A stretch of DNA of 64,000 bases from Aeromicrobium camelliae (GCF_003850045.1 NZ_RQJX01000001.1:186001-250000); one strand, 5' to 3'. Shown: positions 1 through 9,723, counted from the first letter of the stretch. Numbers and translations are program-made. The notes: generated by a model not told the origin, from the letters alone.

Positions 1-320
1 TCGCTGCGGACCATCTCGTCGTCATCCACGACGAACTGGACATCGACTTCGGCGCGCTGCGCATCAAGTTCGGCGGTGGCGACAACGGCCACAACGGGCT
101 CAAATCCATCCGGCAGGCGCTCGGTACCGGTGACTACTACCGCGTGCGCGTCGGCATCGGCCGGCCCCCGGGCCGCCAGCCCGTCCACGACTTCGTGCTG
201 AAGCCGTTCTCGTCGACCGAGCGTCGCGAGCTCGGGGTGAACGTCGAGGAGGCGGCCGACGCTGTCGAGAGCCTGCTCGTCGACGGTCTGGTCAAGACCC
301 AGAGCGCGTTCAACCGCTGA
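1..320 (+). CDS. pth: Peptidyl-tRNA hydrolase, 3' part
   Basis: This is the C-terminal part (about 105 residues) of peptidyl-tRNA hydrolase; the 5' end lies outside the window. The enzyme cleaves the ester bond of peptidyl-tRNAs released from stalled ribosomes and recycles the tRNA in the cytoplasm. The visible part reads HDELD, then FGGGDNGHNGLKS, then RVRVGIGRP and HDFVLKPF, which are the conserved blocks of the Pth family, including the Asp and Asn of the active-site region. The reading frame is fixed by the TGA at 318-320. pth upstream of mfd is the usual actinobacterial order. A long hairpin follows 18 nt after the stop. Confidence 0.95.
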   Translation, partial: AADHLVVIHDELDIDFGALRIKFGGGDNGHNGLKSIRQALGTGDYYRVRVGIGRPPGRQPVHDFVLKPFSSTERRELGVNVEEAADAVESLLVDGLVKTQSAFNR

Positions 321-338
321 GCCAGGTTCTCCGGCAGC

Positions 339-420
339 CCTCCGGCCCGAGATGTGGTCGCTTCTCGGTCACCGGCCTGCAGTTCAGTGACCCGAAACTG
401 ACCACATCTCGGGCCGGAGG
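339..420. repeat. Long intergenic hairpin, copy 1
   Basis: Perfect 21-bp inverted repeat: left arm 339-359, right arm 400-420. Inside is a weaker second stem (365-372 with 387-395, one bulge). It starts 18 nt after the pth stop and ends 42 nt before the mfd start. The minus strand at 405-394 reads GTGGTCAGTTTC, similar to cores in the hairpins at 7650-7737 and 63165-63229. It could act as a terminator, but it has no U-tract and its 40-nt loop is unusual for one. Confidence 0.85.
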
Positions 421-449
421 CCGTCCGGGTGAGGTGTGGAACCACGGCG

Positions 450-455
450 TAATCT
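450..455 (+). promoter_or_regulatory. -10 hexamer of mfd, leaderless
   Basis: TAATCT ends 7 nt before the ATG at 463. At the usual -10 to +1 distance, transcription would begin at or beside the A of the start codon. No Shine-Dalgarno sequence is present. This supports 463 over the in-frame GTG at 436, which lies upstream of the hexamer. Confidence 0.7.
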
Positions 456-462
456 GGATACG

Positions 463-3400
463 ATGACCTCCCCCTCCTCTCAGCGCGCCCTCGTCGGTGC
501 GGTGTCGCACGAGCCCGCCGTCGCCAAGGCGCTCGCGGACCGTCACGACGGTGCCCCCGACGTCCGGCTCACCGCCCCCGCGGCCCTCAACCCGTTCCTG
601 GCCGCGGCGCTCGCGCGCGACGAGGCCTGCGTCCTCGTGGTCACCGCCACCGCCCGCGACGCCGAGAACCTCGTCGACCACGTGCGCACGCTCGTCGACG
701 ACCCCGATCACGTGGCCTACTACCCCGCCTGGGAGACGCTGCCGCATGAGCGTCTGTCGCCGCGGTCGGACACCGTCGGGCGTCGACTCGCCGTGCTCCG
801 CCAGCTCGTCCACGGGGGAGACCAGCGGCCCCGAGTCGTGGTCGCTCCCGTCCGTTCGGTGTTGCAGCCGCAGGTCAAGGGGCTCGCCGATATCGAGCCG
901 GTCGAACTCGTCACCGGCCAGGACATCGAGCTCGACGAAGTCGTGCGTCGGCTCGCCGGCGCTGCCTACACCCGCGTCGACCTCGTCGAACGCCGAGGCG
1001 AGTTCGCCGTCCGCGGCGGCATCGTCGACGTGTTCCCGCCCACCGAGGAACACCCGATCCGCGTCGAGTTCTGGGGCGACACCGTCGACGAACTGCGCCA
1101 CTTCTCGATCGCCGACCAGCGCACCGTCGAGCCGGTCGAGCGGCTCTGGGCCCCGCCGTGCCGCGAGCTGCTGCTGACCGACGAGGTCCGCCACCGCGCT
1201 GCCGTGCTCGCCCAGGAGCATCCATCGCTGCACGAACTCTTCGGCAAGCTCGCCGAGGGGCACGCGGTCGAGGGCATGGAGTCGCTGGCCCCGGTGCTCG
1301 TCGGCGAGATGGAGTTGCTGGTCGACCTCCTTCCGAAGTCGTCGACGGTCCTGGTCTGCGACCCCGAACGTGTCCGAGGACGTGCTCAAGACCTCGTCAC
1401 CACGAGCGAGGAGTTCCTCGCGGCCTCGTGGGCGGCCGCAGCGACGGGCGGCGAGTCGCCGATCGACCTCGGCGCCGCGGCATTCAAGGATCTGGAAGAG
1501 GTGCGCGAACACGTCGCCACCGCCGGCCACACCTGGGCCGACGTGGGACCGTTCGCGATGGGCGACGAGAGCCTCGTCGTCGCGGTGGAGCCCGCTCCCC
1601 GCTACCGCGGCGACACCGAAGCCGCGCTCGCCGATCTCCAGACGTGGCAGCAGGCGGGGCACGCCGTGCTGTTGACCGTCCCCGGTCCCGGCCAGGCGCA
1701 ACGAACGGTGGAGTGGCTGGCCGAGCACGACGTCGCCGCCCGCCATGTCGAGGTGCTGGAGCCTGGCGCGGGTAGTTCCGAGCGGATCGTGCAGGTCGCG
1801 GTGGCCGATCTCGACGAGGGCTTCATCGCGGCCGATCTCGGCTTCGTCGTGCTGACGTACGACGACCTCGTCGGGCAGAAGGCCGCCGACCGCGCGGAGC
1901 GGCGCATGCCGGCCCGGCGCCGCAAGCAGATCGATCCGCTCGAGCTCAAGGCCGGCGACCCTGTCGTCCACGAGCAGCACGGCGTTGGTCGCTACATCGA
2001 ACTCGTCAACCGTGTCGTGCACGGCGCCGAACGCGAGTACCTGGTCCTCGAATATGCGCCCAGCAAGCGCGGCCAGCCGCCGGACCGCCTGTTCGTGCCG
2101 ATGGACCAGCTCGACCAGGTCAGCCGGTACGTCGGCGGTGAGGCGCCGACCCTCGACCGGCTCGGCGGCAGCGACTGGACGCAGCGGAAGAACAAGGCGC
2201 GCAAGGCCGTCCGGCAGATCGCCGGCGAACTCATCAAGCTCTACGCGGCCCGCCAGTCCACGAAGGGGCACGCGTTCGGGCCCGACAGTCCCTGGCAGCG
2301 TGAGCTCGAGGATGCGTTCGCGTTCGTCGAGACGCCCGACCAACTGTCGACCATCGAGGACGTCAAGCGCGACATGGAGCGGGTCGTCCCGATGGATCGC
2401 CTCGTCTGCGGCGACGTCGGTTACGGCAAGACCGAGATCGCCGTGCGGGCGGCGTTCAAGGCGATCCAGGACGGCAAGCAGGTCGTGTTGCTGGTGCCCA
2501 CGACCCTGCTCGTGCGTCAGCACTACGCGACGTTCGCAGAGCGCTTCGGCCAGTTCCCGGTCACGATCCGCGCGCTCTCGCGCTTCCAGTCGGAGAAGGA
2601 GTCTCAGGCCACCCTCGAAGGGCTCGCCGACGGGTCGGTCGATCTCGTGATCGGCACCCACCGCCTGCTGCAACCAGGCATCCGGATCAAGGACCTCGGG
2701 CTCATCATCGTCGACGAGGAGCAGCGCTTCGGCGTCGAGCACAAGGAGGCGCTCAAGCACCTGCGCGCCTCCGTCGACGTGCTGAGCATGTCGGCCACCC
2801 CGATTCCCCGGACGCTGGAGATGGCGATCACGGGCATCCGCGAGATGAGCACGATCGCGACGCCACCGGAGGAACGGCACCCCGTGCTGAGCTTCGTCGG
2901 GCCGTACGAGGACCGGCAGGTGGCCGCCGCCATCCGCCGCGAGCTGTTGCGCGAGGGTCAGGTCTTCTACATCCACAACCGGGTCAAGAGCATCGACAAG
3001 GTGGCGCAACGGCTGCGCGACCTCGTGCCCGAGGCCAGGATCGCCACGGCGCACGGGCAGATGAGCGAGCAGCAGCTCGAGAGCGTCATGGTCGACTTCT
3101 GGGAGAAGCGGTTCGACGTCCTCGTGTGCACCACGATCGTCGAGTCGGGCATCGACGTGTCGAACGCCAACACGATGATCATCGAGCGGGCGGACATGTT
3201 CGGCCTGTCGCAGTTGCATCAGCTGCGCGGACGAGTCGGCCGGAGCCGGGAGCGGGCGTACGCCTACTTCCTGTATCCGCCCGACAAGCCGCTCACCGAG
3301 ACGGCACACGACCGGCTCGCCACGATCGCACAGTTCTCCGAGCTCGGCGGCGGCATGGCGGTCGCGATGAAGGACCTCGAGATCCGCGGCGCTGGCAACC

Positions 3401-3960
3401 TGCTGGGCGGCGAGCAGTCCGGACACATCGCCGACGTCGGGTTCGACCTGTACGTGCGTCTGGTGGGGGAGGCCGTCGCGGAGTTCCGCGGCGAGGGCGA
3501 GCCCGAGCGCGAGGTCAAGATCGAGTTGCCGATCGAGGCGCATCTCCCGCACGACTACGTGCCCAGCGAACGCCTCAGGCTGGAGATGTACAAGCGGCTC
3601 GCCGACGTGCGGGCGCTCTCGGACGTCGATGAGCTGCGGGCCGAGCTCGACGACCGGTACGGCACGCCGCCCACGCCGGTCGAGGTGCTGCTCGACGTGG
3701 CGCGGCTGCGGGTCAAGGTGCGCGAGAGCGGGCTCAGCGAGGTCACCGCGGCCGGATCGAACATCCGCTTCGCTCCGGTCAAGCTCCCCGAGTCCGCGCA
3801 GCTTCGGCTCGCCCGGGTGTACCCGAAGAGCCTGTACAAGCAGGCCGCGGAGGTGGCGCTGGTCCCGCATCCGAAGACGGCGCCGGTCGGCGGCAAGCCG
3901 CTGCGCGACCGGGAGCTCATCGAGTGGGTCTCCGGCGTTCTCGACACCCTCGCGGGCTGA
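463..3960 (+). CDS. mfd: Transcription-repair coupling factor Mfd
   Basis: Mfd (1165 residues) is a dsDNA translocase that removes RNA polymerase stalled at lesions and recruits the UvrA/B repair machinery. Order of parts: a UvrB-like N-terminal half, a CarD-like RNA-polymerase-interacting domain with HEQHGVGRY around residues 503-511, then the RecG-like motor with Walker A GDVGYGKT (650-657) and DEEQ box (751-754), the helicase C domain with GRVGRSRERAYAY, and a C-terminal TRCF domain. The length is normal for the family. Position 463 was chosen because a -10 hexamer lies 7 nt upstream. Confidence 0.97.
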   Translation: MTSPSSQRALVGAVSHEPAVAKALADRHDGAPDVRLTAPAALNPFLAAALARDEACVLVVTATARDAENLVDHVRTLVDDPDHVAYYPAWETLPHERLSPRSDTVGRRLAVLRQLVHGGDQRPRVVVAPVRSVLQPQVKGLADIEPVELVTGQDIELDEVVRRLAGAAYTRVDLVERRGEFAVRGGIVDVFPPTEEHPIRVEFWGDTVDELRHFSIADQRTVEPVERLWAPPCRELLLTDEVRHRAAVLAQEHPSLHELFGKLAEGHAVEGMESLAPVLVGEMELLVDLLPKSSTVLVCDPERVRGRAQDLVTTSEEFLAASWAAAATGGESPIDLGAAAFKDLEEVREHVATAGHTWADVGPFAMGDESLVVAVEPAPRYRGDTEAALADLQTWQQAGHAVLLTVPGPGQAQRTVEWLAEHDVAARHVEVLEPGAGSSERIVQVAVADLDEGFIAADLGFVVLTYDDLVGQKAADRAERRMPARRRKQIDPLELKAGDPVVHEQHGVGRYIELVNRVVHGAEREYLVLEYAPSKRGQPPDRLFVPMDQLDQVSRYVGGEAPTLDRLGGSDWTQRKNKARKAVRQIAGELIKLYAARQSTKGHAFGPDSPWQRELEDAFAFVETPDQLSTIEDVKRDMERVVPMDRLVCGDVGYGKTEIAVRAAFKAIQDGKQVVLLVPTTLLVRQHYATFAERFGQFPVTIRALSRFQSEKESQATLEGLADGSVDLVIGTHRLLQPGIRIKDLGLIIVDEEQRFGVEHKEALKHLRASVDVLSMSATPIPRTLEMAITGIREMSTIATPPEERHPVLSFVGPYEDRQVAAAIRRELLREGQVFYIHNRVKSIDKVAQRLRDLVPEARIATAHGQMSEQQLESVMVDFWEKRFDVLVCTTIVESGIDVSNANTMIIERADMFGLSQLHQLRGRVGRSRERAYAYFLYPPDKPLTETAHDRLATIAQFSELGGGMAVAMKDLEIRGAGNLLGGEQSGHIADVGFDLYVRLVGEAVAEFRGEGEPEREVKIELPIEAHLPHDYVPSERLRLEMYKRLADVRALSDVDELRAELDDRYGTPPTPVEVLLDVARLRVKVRESGLSEVTAAGSNIRFAPVKLPESAQLRLARVYPKSLYKQAAEVALVPHPKTAPVGGKPLRDRELIEWVSGVLDTLAG

Positions 3961-3983
3961 ACCGACGTGATCTGGGTCATGGG

Positions 3984-3989
3984 TAGTCT
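3984..3989 (+). promoter_or_regulatory. -10 hexamer upstream of the SurA-like lipoprotein gene
   Basis: TAGTCT lies 28 nt upstream of the ATG at 4018, giving a short leader of about 22 nt that carries AGGAGG at 4008-4013. This start therefore uses a conventional ribosome binding site. Confidence 0.55.
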
Positions 3990-4017
3990 GGTCTCGCCCG
4001 TGTCCCGAGGAGGTTCC

Positions 4018-4653
4018 ATGAGCGCTCGCTCTCGTCTCGTCGTCCTTGCCGCCGCAGCGGCCGCAGCGCTGACCGCCTGCGGTCCCGTGCAGCCCGGCAG
4101 CGCCGCGGTGGTGGGCGACGCGCGCATCTCGATGGCGGAGGCCGACGAGGTGAGCGAAGGGTACTGTGCGCTCTCGCTCGCGACCGCCACCGCTCAGGGC
4201 ACCTCGTCGCTCCCCAACGGCGACGTACGGCGACAGGCGTTGTCGCTGCTGATCATCGAGTCGGTCGCTGAGCAGGTAGCCGACGACCAGGGGCTCACCG
4301 TCCCGTCGGCAGGACTCAGCGACCAGGAGACCGAACAAGCGCGTCAGCTGTTCGGCGAACGCACCGATCTCGTCATCGCGACCATCGCGCGCAACGAGCG
4401 GGCACTGGCGGTCGCCCGACAGCTCGCCGAGCGCGAGCTCGGGCCCCGTGCCGAGCAGATGAGCGAGCAGGAGCTCGCGCAGGCCGGTCAGCAGCTCCTC
4501 GTCGAGCGGGCTGACGAGCTGGACATCGAGATCGATCCGCGCTTCGGTATGAGCGGGATCGGTGAGGTCGTCGCGCCGACGGGTTCGCTGTCGGTTCCGG
4601 GGCCCGCCGTGGACGGTCAGGAGCTTCCCGAAGCCCTGACGTGCCGCGCATGA
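4018..4653 (+). CDS. SurA N-terminal-like lipoprotein
   Basis: A 211-residue lipoprotein. It has a positively charged N-terminus, an alanine-rich hydrophobic stretch (residues 7-18) and a lipobox LTAC with the lipidated Cys at 21. The mature part is mostly helical (many Q, E, R and A), as in SurA N-terminal/trigger-factor-like chaperones of Actinobacteria; no PPIase domain is visible. It probably works on the outer face of the membrane in protein folding, which is an inference. The ATG at 4018 is preceded by a perfect AGGAGG, so the in-frame GTG at 3967 is rejected. Its stop overlaps the mazG start (ATGA). A gene of this type between mfd and mazG is common in the phylum. Confidence 0.8.
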   Translation: MSARSRLVVLAAAAAAALTACGPVQPGSAAVVGDARISMAEADEVSEGYCALSLATATAQGTSSLPNGDVRRQALSLLIIESVAEQVADDQGLTVPSAGLSDQETEQARQLFGERTDLVIATIARNERALAVARQLAERELGPRAEQMSEQELAQAGQQLLVERADELDIEIDPRFGMSGIGEVVAPTGSLSVPGPAVDGQELPEALTCRA

Positions 4654-5225
4654 GCGACTCCCTGCGCGAGCTCGTCGAGGTCATGGCGCGGCTGCGGGCC
4701 GAATGCCCGTGGACGCGCGAGCAGACGCACGAGAGCCTGCGCCGTTACCTCATCGAGGAGGCCTACGAGACACTCGAGGCGCTCGATGCGGGCGACTCGG
4801 ATCACCTCCGCGAGGAGCTCGGCGACCTGCTCATGCAGGTGGTGTTCCACGCGGAGATCGCCGCTTCCGACGGCGAGGGCTGGGGGATCGACGAGGTCGC
4901 GGCCGGTATCCGCGACAAGCTCGTGCATCGCAATCCGCACGTGTTCGGGGACGTCACCGTCAGTTCGGCCGCGGAGGTCGACGCCAACTGGCAGCGGCTC
5001 AAGGCCGAGAAGAAGCAGCGCACGCATCCGATCGAGGGCATCCCCTCGGAGCTCCCCGCCCTCATGTACGCCGACAAGGTGCTGGATCGCGTCGCGTCGC
5101 AGCCTGCCCAGAGCGACGACATCGGAGACCGGTTGCTCGCCCTCGTCGCCGAGGCGAAGGCGCAGGGAGTGGACGCCGAAGCCGCCCTCAAGAGCGCCGC
5201 GCGCCGCCACGCCGACCAGGGCTGA
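4650..5225 (+). CDS. mazG: MazG nucleoside triphosphate pyrophosphohydrolase
   Basis: A 191-residue MazG-family enzyme that hydrolyses (d)NTPs to monophosphate plus pyrophosphate. The metal-binding motifs are visible: CPWTREQTHESL, then EEAYETLEAL, then REELGDLLMQVVFHAE, followed by RNPHVFGD. It is shorter than the two-domain E. coli protein (263 residues), with only one complete catalytic domain and a short alanine-rich tail. The ATG at 4650 overlaps the stop of the lipoprotein gene by 4 nt, which indicates translational coupling. Confidence 0.93.
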   Translation: MSDSLRELVEVMARLRAECPWTREQTHESLRRYLIEEAYETLEALDAGDSDHLREELGDLLMQVVFHAEIAASDGEGWGIDEVAAGIRDKLVHRNPHVFGDVTVSSAAEVDANWQRLKAEKKQRTHPIEGIPSELPALMYADKVLDRVASQPAQSDDIGDRLLALVAEAKAQGVDAEAALKSAARRHADQG

Positions 5226-5265
5226 CCCACCGCGCGGCTGCCCCGAGCACGGTGAGCCCACGCGC

Positions 5266-5271
5266 TAGGCT
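5266..5271 (+). promoter_or_regulatory. -10 hexamer of eno
   Basis: TAGGCT about 38 nt upstream of the enolase TTG gives a leader of about 32 nt containing AGGAG at 5298-5302. eno therefore seems to have its own promoter separate from the mfd-mazG transcript. Confidence 0.55.
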
Positions 5272-5273
5272 GA

Positions 5274-6587
<1,314 letters not shown>

Positions 6588-6593
6588 CGTCCG

Positions 6594-7139
6594 ATGCCCG
6601 CGTCCCGACGTCCCCCGGCGCGAGGCGCGGCTCCGTCTCGTGGGAGCCGCGGCGCCTCTTCGCAGGCGCCGCGGCGGCCCACGCCCACCCGCACCCCGGT
6701 CAGCCGGCCCACGGGCACCCGGTTCACCGCCCGCGCGCTCATCCTGCTGGCCGTCGTGGTGCTGCTCGTCGCCTCGTACACCGCCACGCTGCACGCCTGG
6801 TGGCAGCAGCGCAGCGAGATCAGCGCGTTGGAACGAGCCAACCGGCAGGCCGAGCAGGACATCGAAGACCTGCACGACGAGATCGACCGCTGGGAGGACC
6901 CGGCGTTCATCAAGCAGCAGGCCCGTGACCGCTTCGGGTGGGTGATGCCCGGCGAGGTCGGATACCGGGTCATCGGAGTGGACGGTCAACTGCAGGGCGA
7001 GGTCGGCCGGCTCGACGACCCTCCCTCGCAAGCGGACCGGGCCTGGTACGGCAAACTATGGGGAAGCGTGGAGCAGGCCGGTGAGCCACCCACGAGCCCC
7101 CAGGAGCAGGACCCCGACGAGGTGTTGGAGAACCCGTGA
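6594..7139 (+). CDS. Septum formation initiator (FtsB/DivIC family)
   Basis: A 181-residue bitopic membrane protein of the FtsB/DivIC family, which joins FtsL and FtsQ in the divisome. It has a basic, proline-rich cytoplasmic N-terminus (1-45), one transmembrane helix (about 47-66), a coiled coil (about 73-97) and the motif FIKQQARDRFGWVMPGE, followed by an acidic, proline-rich tail. The start lies 6 nt after eno. Its stop overlaps the next start (GTGA). The eno-FtsB/DivIC-DUF501 order is standard in Actinobacteria. Sequence alone does not separate FtsB from DivIC, so no symbol is given. Confidence 0.88.
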   Translation: MPASRRPPARGAAPSRGSRGASSQAPRRPTPTRTPVSRPTGTRFTARALILLAVVVLLVASYTATLHAWWQQRSEISALERANRQAEQDIEDLHDEIDRWEDPAFIKQQARDRFGWVMPGEVGYRVIGVDGQLQGEVGRLDDPPSQADRAWYGKLWGSVEQAGEPPTSPQEQDPDEVLENP

Positions 7140-7618
7140 CCTTGAACGACGACGACGTCGCGACCATCACCGAACAGTTGGGACGTCCGCCGCGGGCGAT
7201 GGTCGAGGTGTCATCGCGCTGTCCGTCCGGCCACCCCAACGTCGTCAAGACGGAGCCGCGGCTGCCCGACGGCACCCCGTTCCCCACGCTCTACTACCTG
7301 ACGTGCCCGCGCCTCGCGGGCGCCATCGGCACGCTCGAGGCGTCGGGGCTGATGGCCGAGTGGACCGAGCGGCTGGCCGAGGACGAAGAACTCGCCGCCG
7401 CCTATCGCCGCGCGCACGAGAGCTACCTCGCCGAACGTGAGGCGCTCGGCCACGTCGAGGAGATCGCCGGCATCAGTGCCGGCGGTATGCCCACGCGGGT
7501 CAAGTGCCTGCACGTGCTCGCCGGACACTCCCTCGCTAAGGGACCCGGCGTCAACCCGCTCGGCGACGAGACCCTTCGCCTGCTCGGCGACTGGTGGACC
7601 GGCACGTCCTGCGCCTGA
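7136..7618 (+). CDS. DUF501 domain protein
   Basis: A 160-residue protein of the DUF501 family, function unknown. The diagnostic C-terminal block is present: GGMPTRVKCLHVLAGH, then SLAKGPGVNPLGDE. Two conserved Cys (in SSRCPSG and YYLTCPR), the Cys and His of KCLHVLAGH and a Cys near the C-terminus could bind a metal, but that is inference. It overlaps the upstream divisome gene by 4 nt. In many Actinobacteria a Ppx/GppA exopolyphosphatase gene comes next; here a hairpin and a convergent peptidase gene follow instead. Confidence 0.85.
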   Translation: MTLNDDDVATITEQLGRPPRAMVEVSSRCPSGHPNVVKTEPRLPDGTPFPTLYYLTCPRLAGAIGTLEASGLMAEWTERLAEDEELAAAYRRAHESYLAEREALGHVEEIAGISAGGMPTRVKCLHVLAGHSLAKGPGVNPLGDETLRLLGDWWTGTSCA

Positions 7619-7649
7619 CCCGAGTGCTGCGGCGGCTGAGGCGCGTGGA

Positions 7650-7737
7650 GGATTACCAGGTGATGTAGGTTTTCCCTCACTCCTCCCGGAGAGTTCGCCC
7701 GGAGGAGTGTCAAAGAACCTACATCACCTGGTAATCC
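7650..7737. repeat. Long intergenic hairpin, copy 2
   Basis: Perfect 22-bp inverted repeat: left arm 7650-7671, right arm 7716-7737. The loop carries its own stem of about 9 bp (7678-7686 with 7701-7709). It lies between the convergent DUF501 and M13 peptidase genes, 31 nt after the DUF501 stop. Both arms contain the core GTGATGTAGGTT. A role as bidirectional terminator is possible, but the nested double stem is not a typical terminator shape. Confidence 0.88.
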
Positions 7738-7767
7738 GCGGACCCGGCCCCGGCCGCTCGGCGCGGG

Positions 7768-9717
7768 TCACCAGATGGTGACGCGTTCCTCGGGGTCGAG
7801 CCAGAGTGCGTCGTCGGGGGTCACGTCGAAGGCGGCGTAGAAGGCGTCGATGTTGCGCACCACCTGGTTGCACCGGAACTCCGGCGGCGAGTGCGGGTCG
7901 ACGGTGAGTCGGCGGATGGTCTCGGCCGGCCGCGTCTTGCCCTGCCACGCCTGCGCCCACGAGAGGAAGAAGCGCTGATCGGCGGTCAGCCCGTCGATGG
8001 GGTCGGGCTCGTCGTCGCCGAGGGCGAGACGCAGCGCCTTGTAGGCGATACCGAGGCCGCCGAGGTCGCCGATGTTCTCACCGATCGTGAGGGCGCCGTT
8101 CACCGTCTGCCCGTCCGCCCCCTCCGGTGACAGCCCGTCGTACTGGGCGATGAGCGCGGCGGTCAGCTGCTCGAACGCCGACCGGTCCCCGTCGGTCCAC
8201 CAGTTGCGCAGCGCGCCGGTGCCGTCGTACTGCGACCCCTGATCGTCGAAGCCGTGACCGATCTCGTGGCCGATCACCGCCCCGATCGCGCCGTAGTTGA
8301 CCGCGTCGTCGGCGTCGGCGTCGAAGAACGGCGGCTGGAGGATCGCGGCGGGGAACACGATCTCGTTCATCGTGGGGTTGTAGTAGGCGTTGACGGTCTG
8401 CGGCGTCATGTACCACTCGTCGCGGTCGATCGGCTGCCCGATCTTGGCGAGTTCGATGTCCATGCCGAACGACAGCGCGCGCCGGGCGTTGCCGAGCAGG
8501 TCGTCGGGCTCGGCGACGAGCGCGGAGTAGTCGCGGAAGGTCTCCGGGTGCCCGATCTTGGGCGTGAAGGCGTCGAGCTTCTCGTGCGCGCGCTTCTTCG
8601 TCTCGTCGCTCATCCACGACAGTTCGCTGATGCTGCGCCGGTAGGCCTCGATGAGGTTCTCGATGAGCTCGGTCATCCGCTCCTTGGCGGCGGGCGGAAA
8701 CTCGCTGCGGACGTAGATCTTGCCGACCGCCTCGCCCATGGCGCCCTCGACGAACCCGACACCGCGCTTCCAGCGCGGTCGCAGCTCGTCGGTGCCCTGC
8801 AGGGTGCGCCCGTAGAAGGCGAAGTTCTCGTCGACGAACGCCGAGGAGAGATACGGGGCCGCCGCGTGCACGACGTGCCAGCGCAGCCAGTCCGCCCACG
8901 CGGGGACGAGCTCGTCGGTCAAGACGGTGGCGAGCCCCTCGAGATACGACGGCTGCGACACCACGACCTCGGCGAGCACCTCCGGACCGATCCCCGCGGC
9001 CTCGCGCCACGCGGTCCAGTCGAAGACCGGCAGCATCGCGCTCAGCTCGTCGGCGCTGCGCAGGTTGTAGGTCTTCTGCGCGTCACGCGTGGCGACCCGG
9101 TCCCAGTGCTTCGCCGCGATCCGCCGCTCGAGGTCGAGCACCCGCTCGGCCCGCTCGCGTGCGGCGTCGAAGCCCGCGAGTTCGAGCATCGTGGCGACGT
9201 GCCCGACGTATGCGTCGCGGATCGGGGCGAAGGAGTCGTCGCGGTAGTAGGACTCGTCGGGCAGACCGAGGCCGCTCTGCACGAGGTGCGCGATGTAGCG
9301 GTCCGGATTGCCGCGGTCGGGCGCGATGTAGACGCCGATGATGCTGGCCACGCCCGAGCGCTCGAGCGACCCGAGCGTCCGCACGACGTCGGCCACCGAA
9401 CCGATCGCGTCGACGCGATCGAGGTCGGACGCGAGGGGAGCAGCGCCCACCTGCTCTACCCGCTCGACGTCCATGAAGCTGCGGTACAGCGCCCCGATCG
9501 TGCGCTCCTCGTCGGATGCGGGTTCGTCGGCGCATCGCTCGACGATCCCGCGCACGATCTTCTCCGCCTCGTCGAGCAGCTTGACGAAGGCGCCCGCCGT
9601 CGCACGGTCGGCCGGAATCGGGGTCTCCCGCAGCCATGGGCCGTTCACGTGGCGGAAGAGGTCATCTTGCGCGCGGATCTGCGGATCGAAGGCGGTGGTG
9701 TCGAGTCCATGCGTCAC
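7768..9717 (-). CDS. M13 family zinc metallopeptidase (neprilysin/PepO-like)
   Basis: A 649-residue M13 metallo-endopeptidase. The zinc site HEIGH is at 484-488, with the third ligand in ENIGDLGG (E547; D551 is the conserved Asp). NAYYNPTMNEIVFPA upstream is the family's substrate-binding block, and the C-terminal CNQVVRNIDAFYAAF carries the conserved Cys and Arg. No signal peptide or membrane anchor is seen, so it may act in the cytoplasm or leave by an unrecognised route. Such enzymes cut small oligopeptides. The GTG at 9717 is 6 nt after a -10 hexamer, so the gene looks leaderless. Confidence 0.95.
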   Translation of the reverse strand: MTHGLDTTAFDPQIRAQDDLFRHVNGPWLRETPIPADRATAGAFVKLLDEAEKIVRGIVERCADEPASDEERTIGALYRSFMDVERVEQVGAAPLASDLDRVDAIGSVADVVRTLGSLERSGVASIIGVYIAPDRGNPDRYIAHLVQSGLGLPDESYYRDDSFAPIRDAYVGHVATMLELAGFDAARERAERVLDLERRIAAKHWDRVATRDAQKTYNLRSADELSAMLPVFDWTAWREAAGIGPEVLAEVVVSQPSYLEGLATVLTDELVPAWADWLRWHVVHAAAPYLSSAFVDENFAFYGRTLQGTDELRPRWKRGVGFVEGAMGEAVGKIYVRSEFPPAAKERMTELIENLIEAYRRSISELSWMSDETKKRAHEKLDAFTPKIGHPETFRDYSALVAEPDDLLGNARRALSFGMDIELAKIGQPIDRDEWYMTPQTVNAYYNPTMNEIVFPAAILQPPFFDADADDAVNYGAIGAVIGHEIGHGFDDQGSQYDGTGALRNWWTDGDRSAFEQLTAALIAQYDGLSPEGADGQTVNGALTIGENIGDLGGLGIAYKALRLALGDDEPDPIDGLTADQRFFLSWAQAWQGKTRPAETIRRLTVDPHSPPEFRCNQVVRNIDAFYAAFDVTPDDALWLDPEERVTIW

Positions 9718-9723
9718 GCGGCC

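Noticed and set aside
310..4338. A 1342-codon open frame antisense to mfd, rich in Arg, Asp, Glu, Val and Leu.
   Set aside because: It mirrors the codon periodicity of mfd at high GC, has no family motif, and the sense gene is certain. Similar long antisense frames at 5265-7031, 31587-35453, 40198-42501 and 46483-48798 are rejected for the same reason.
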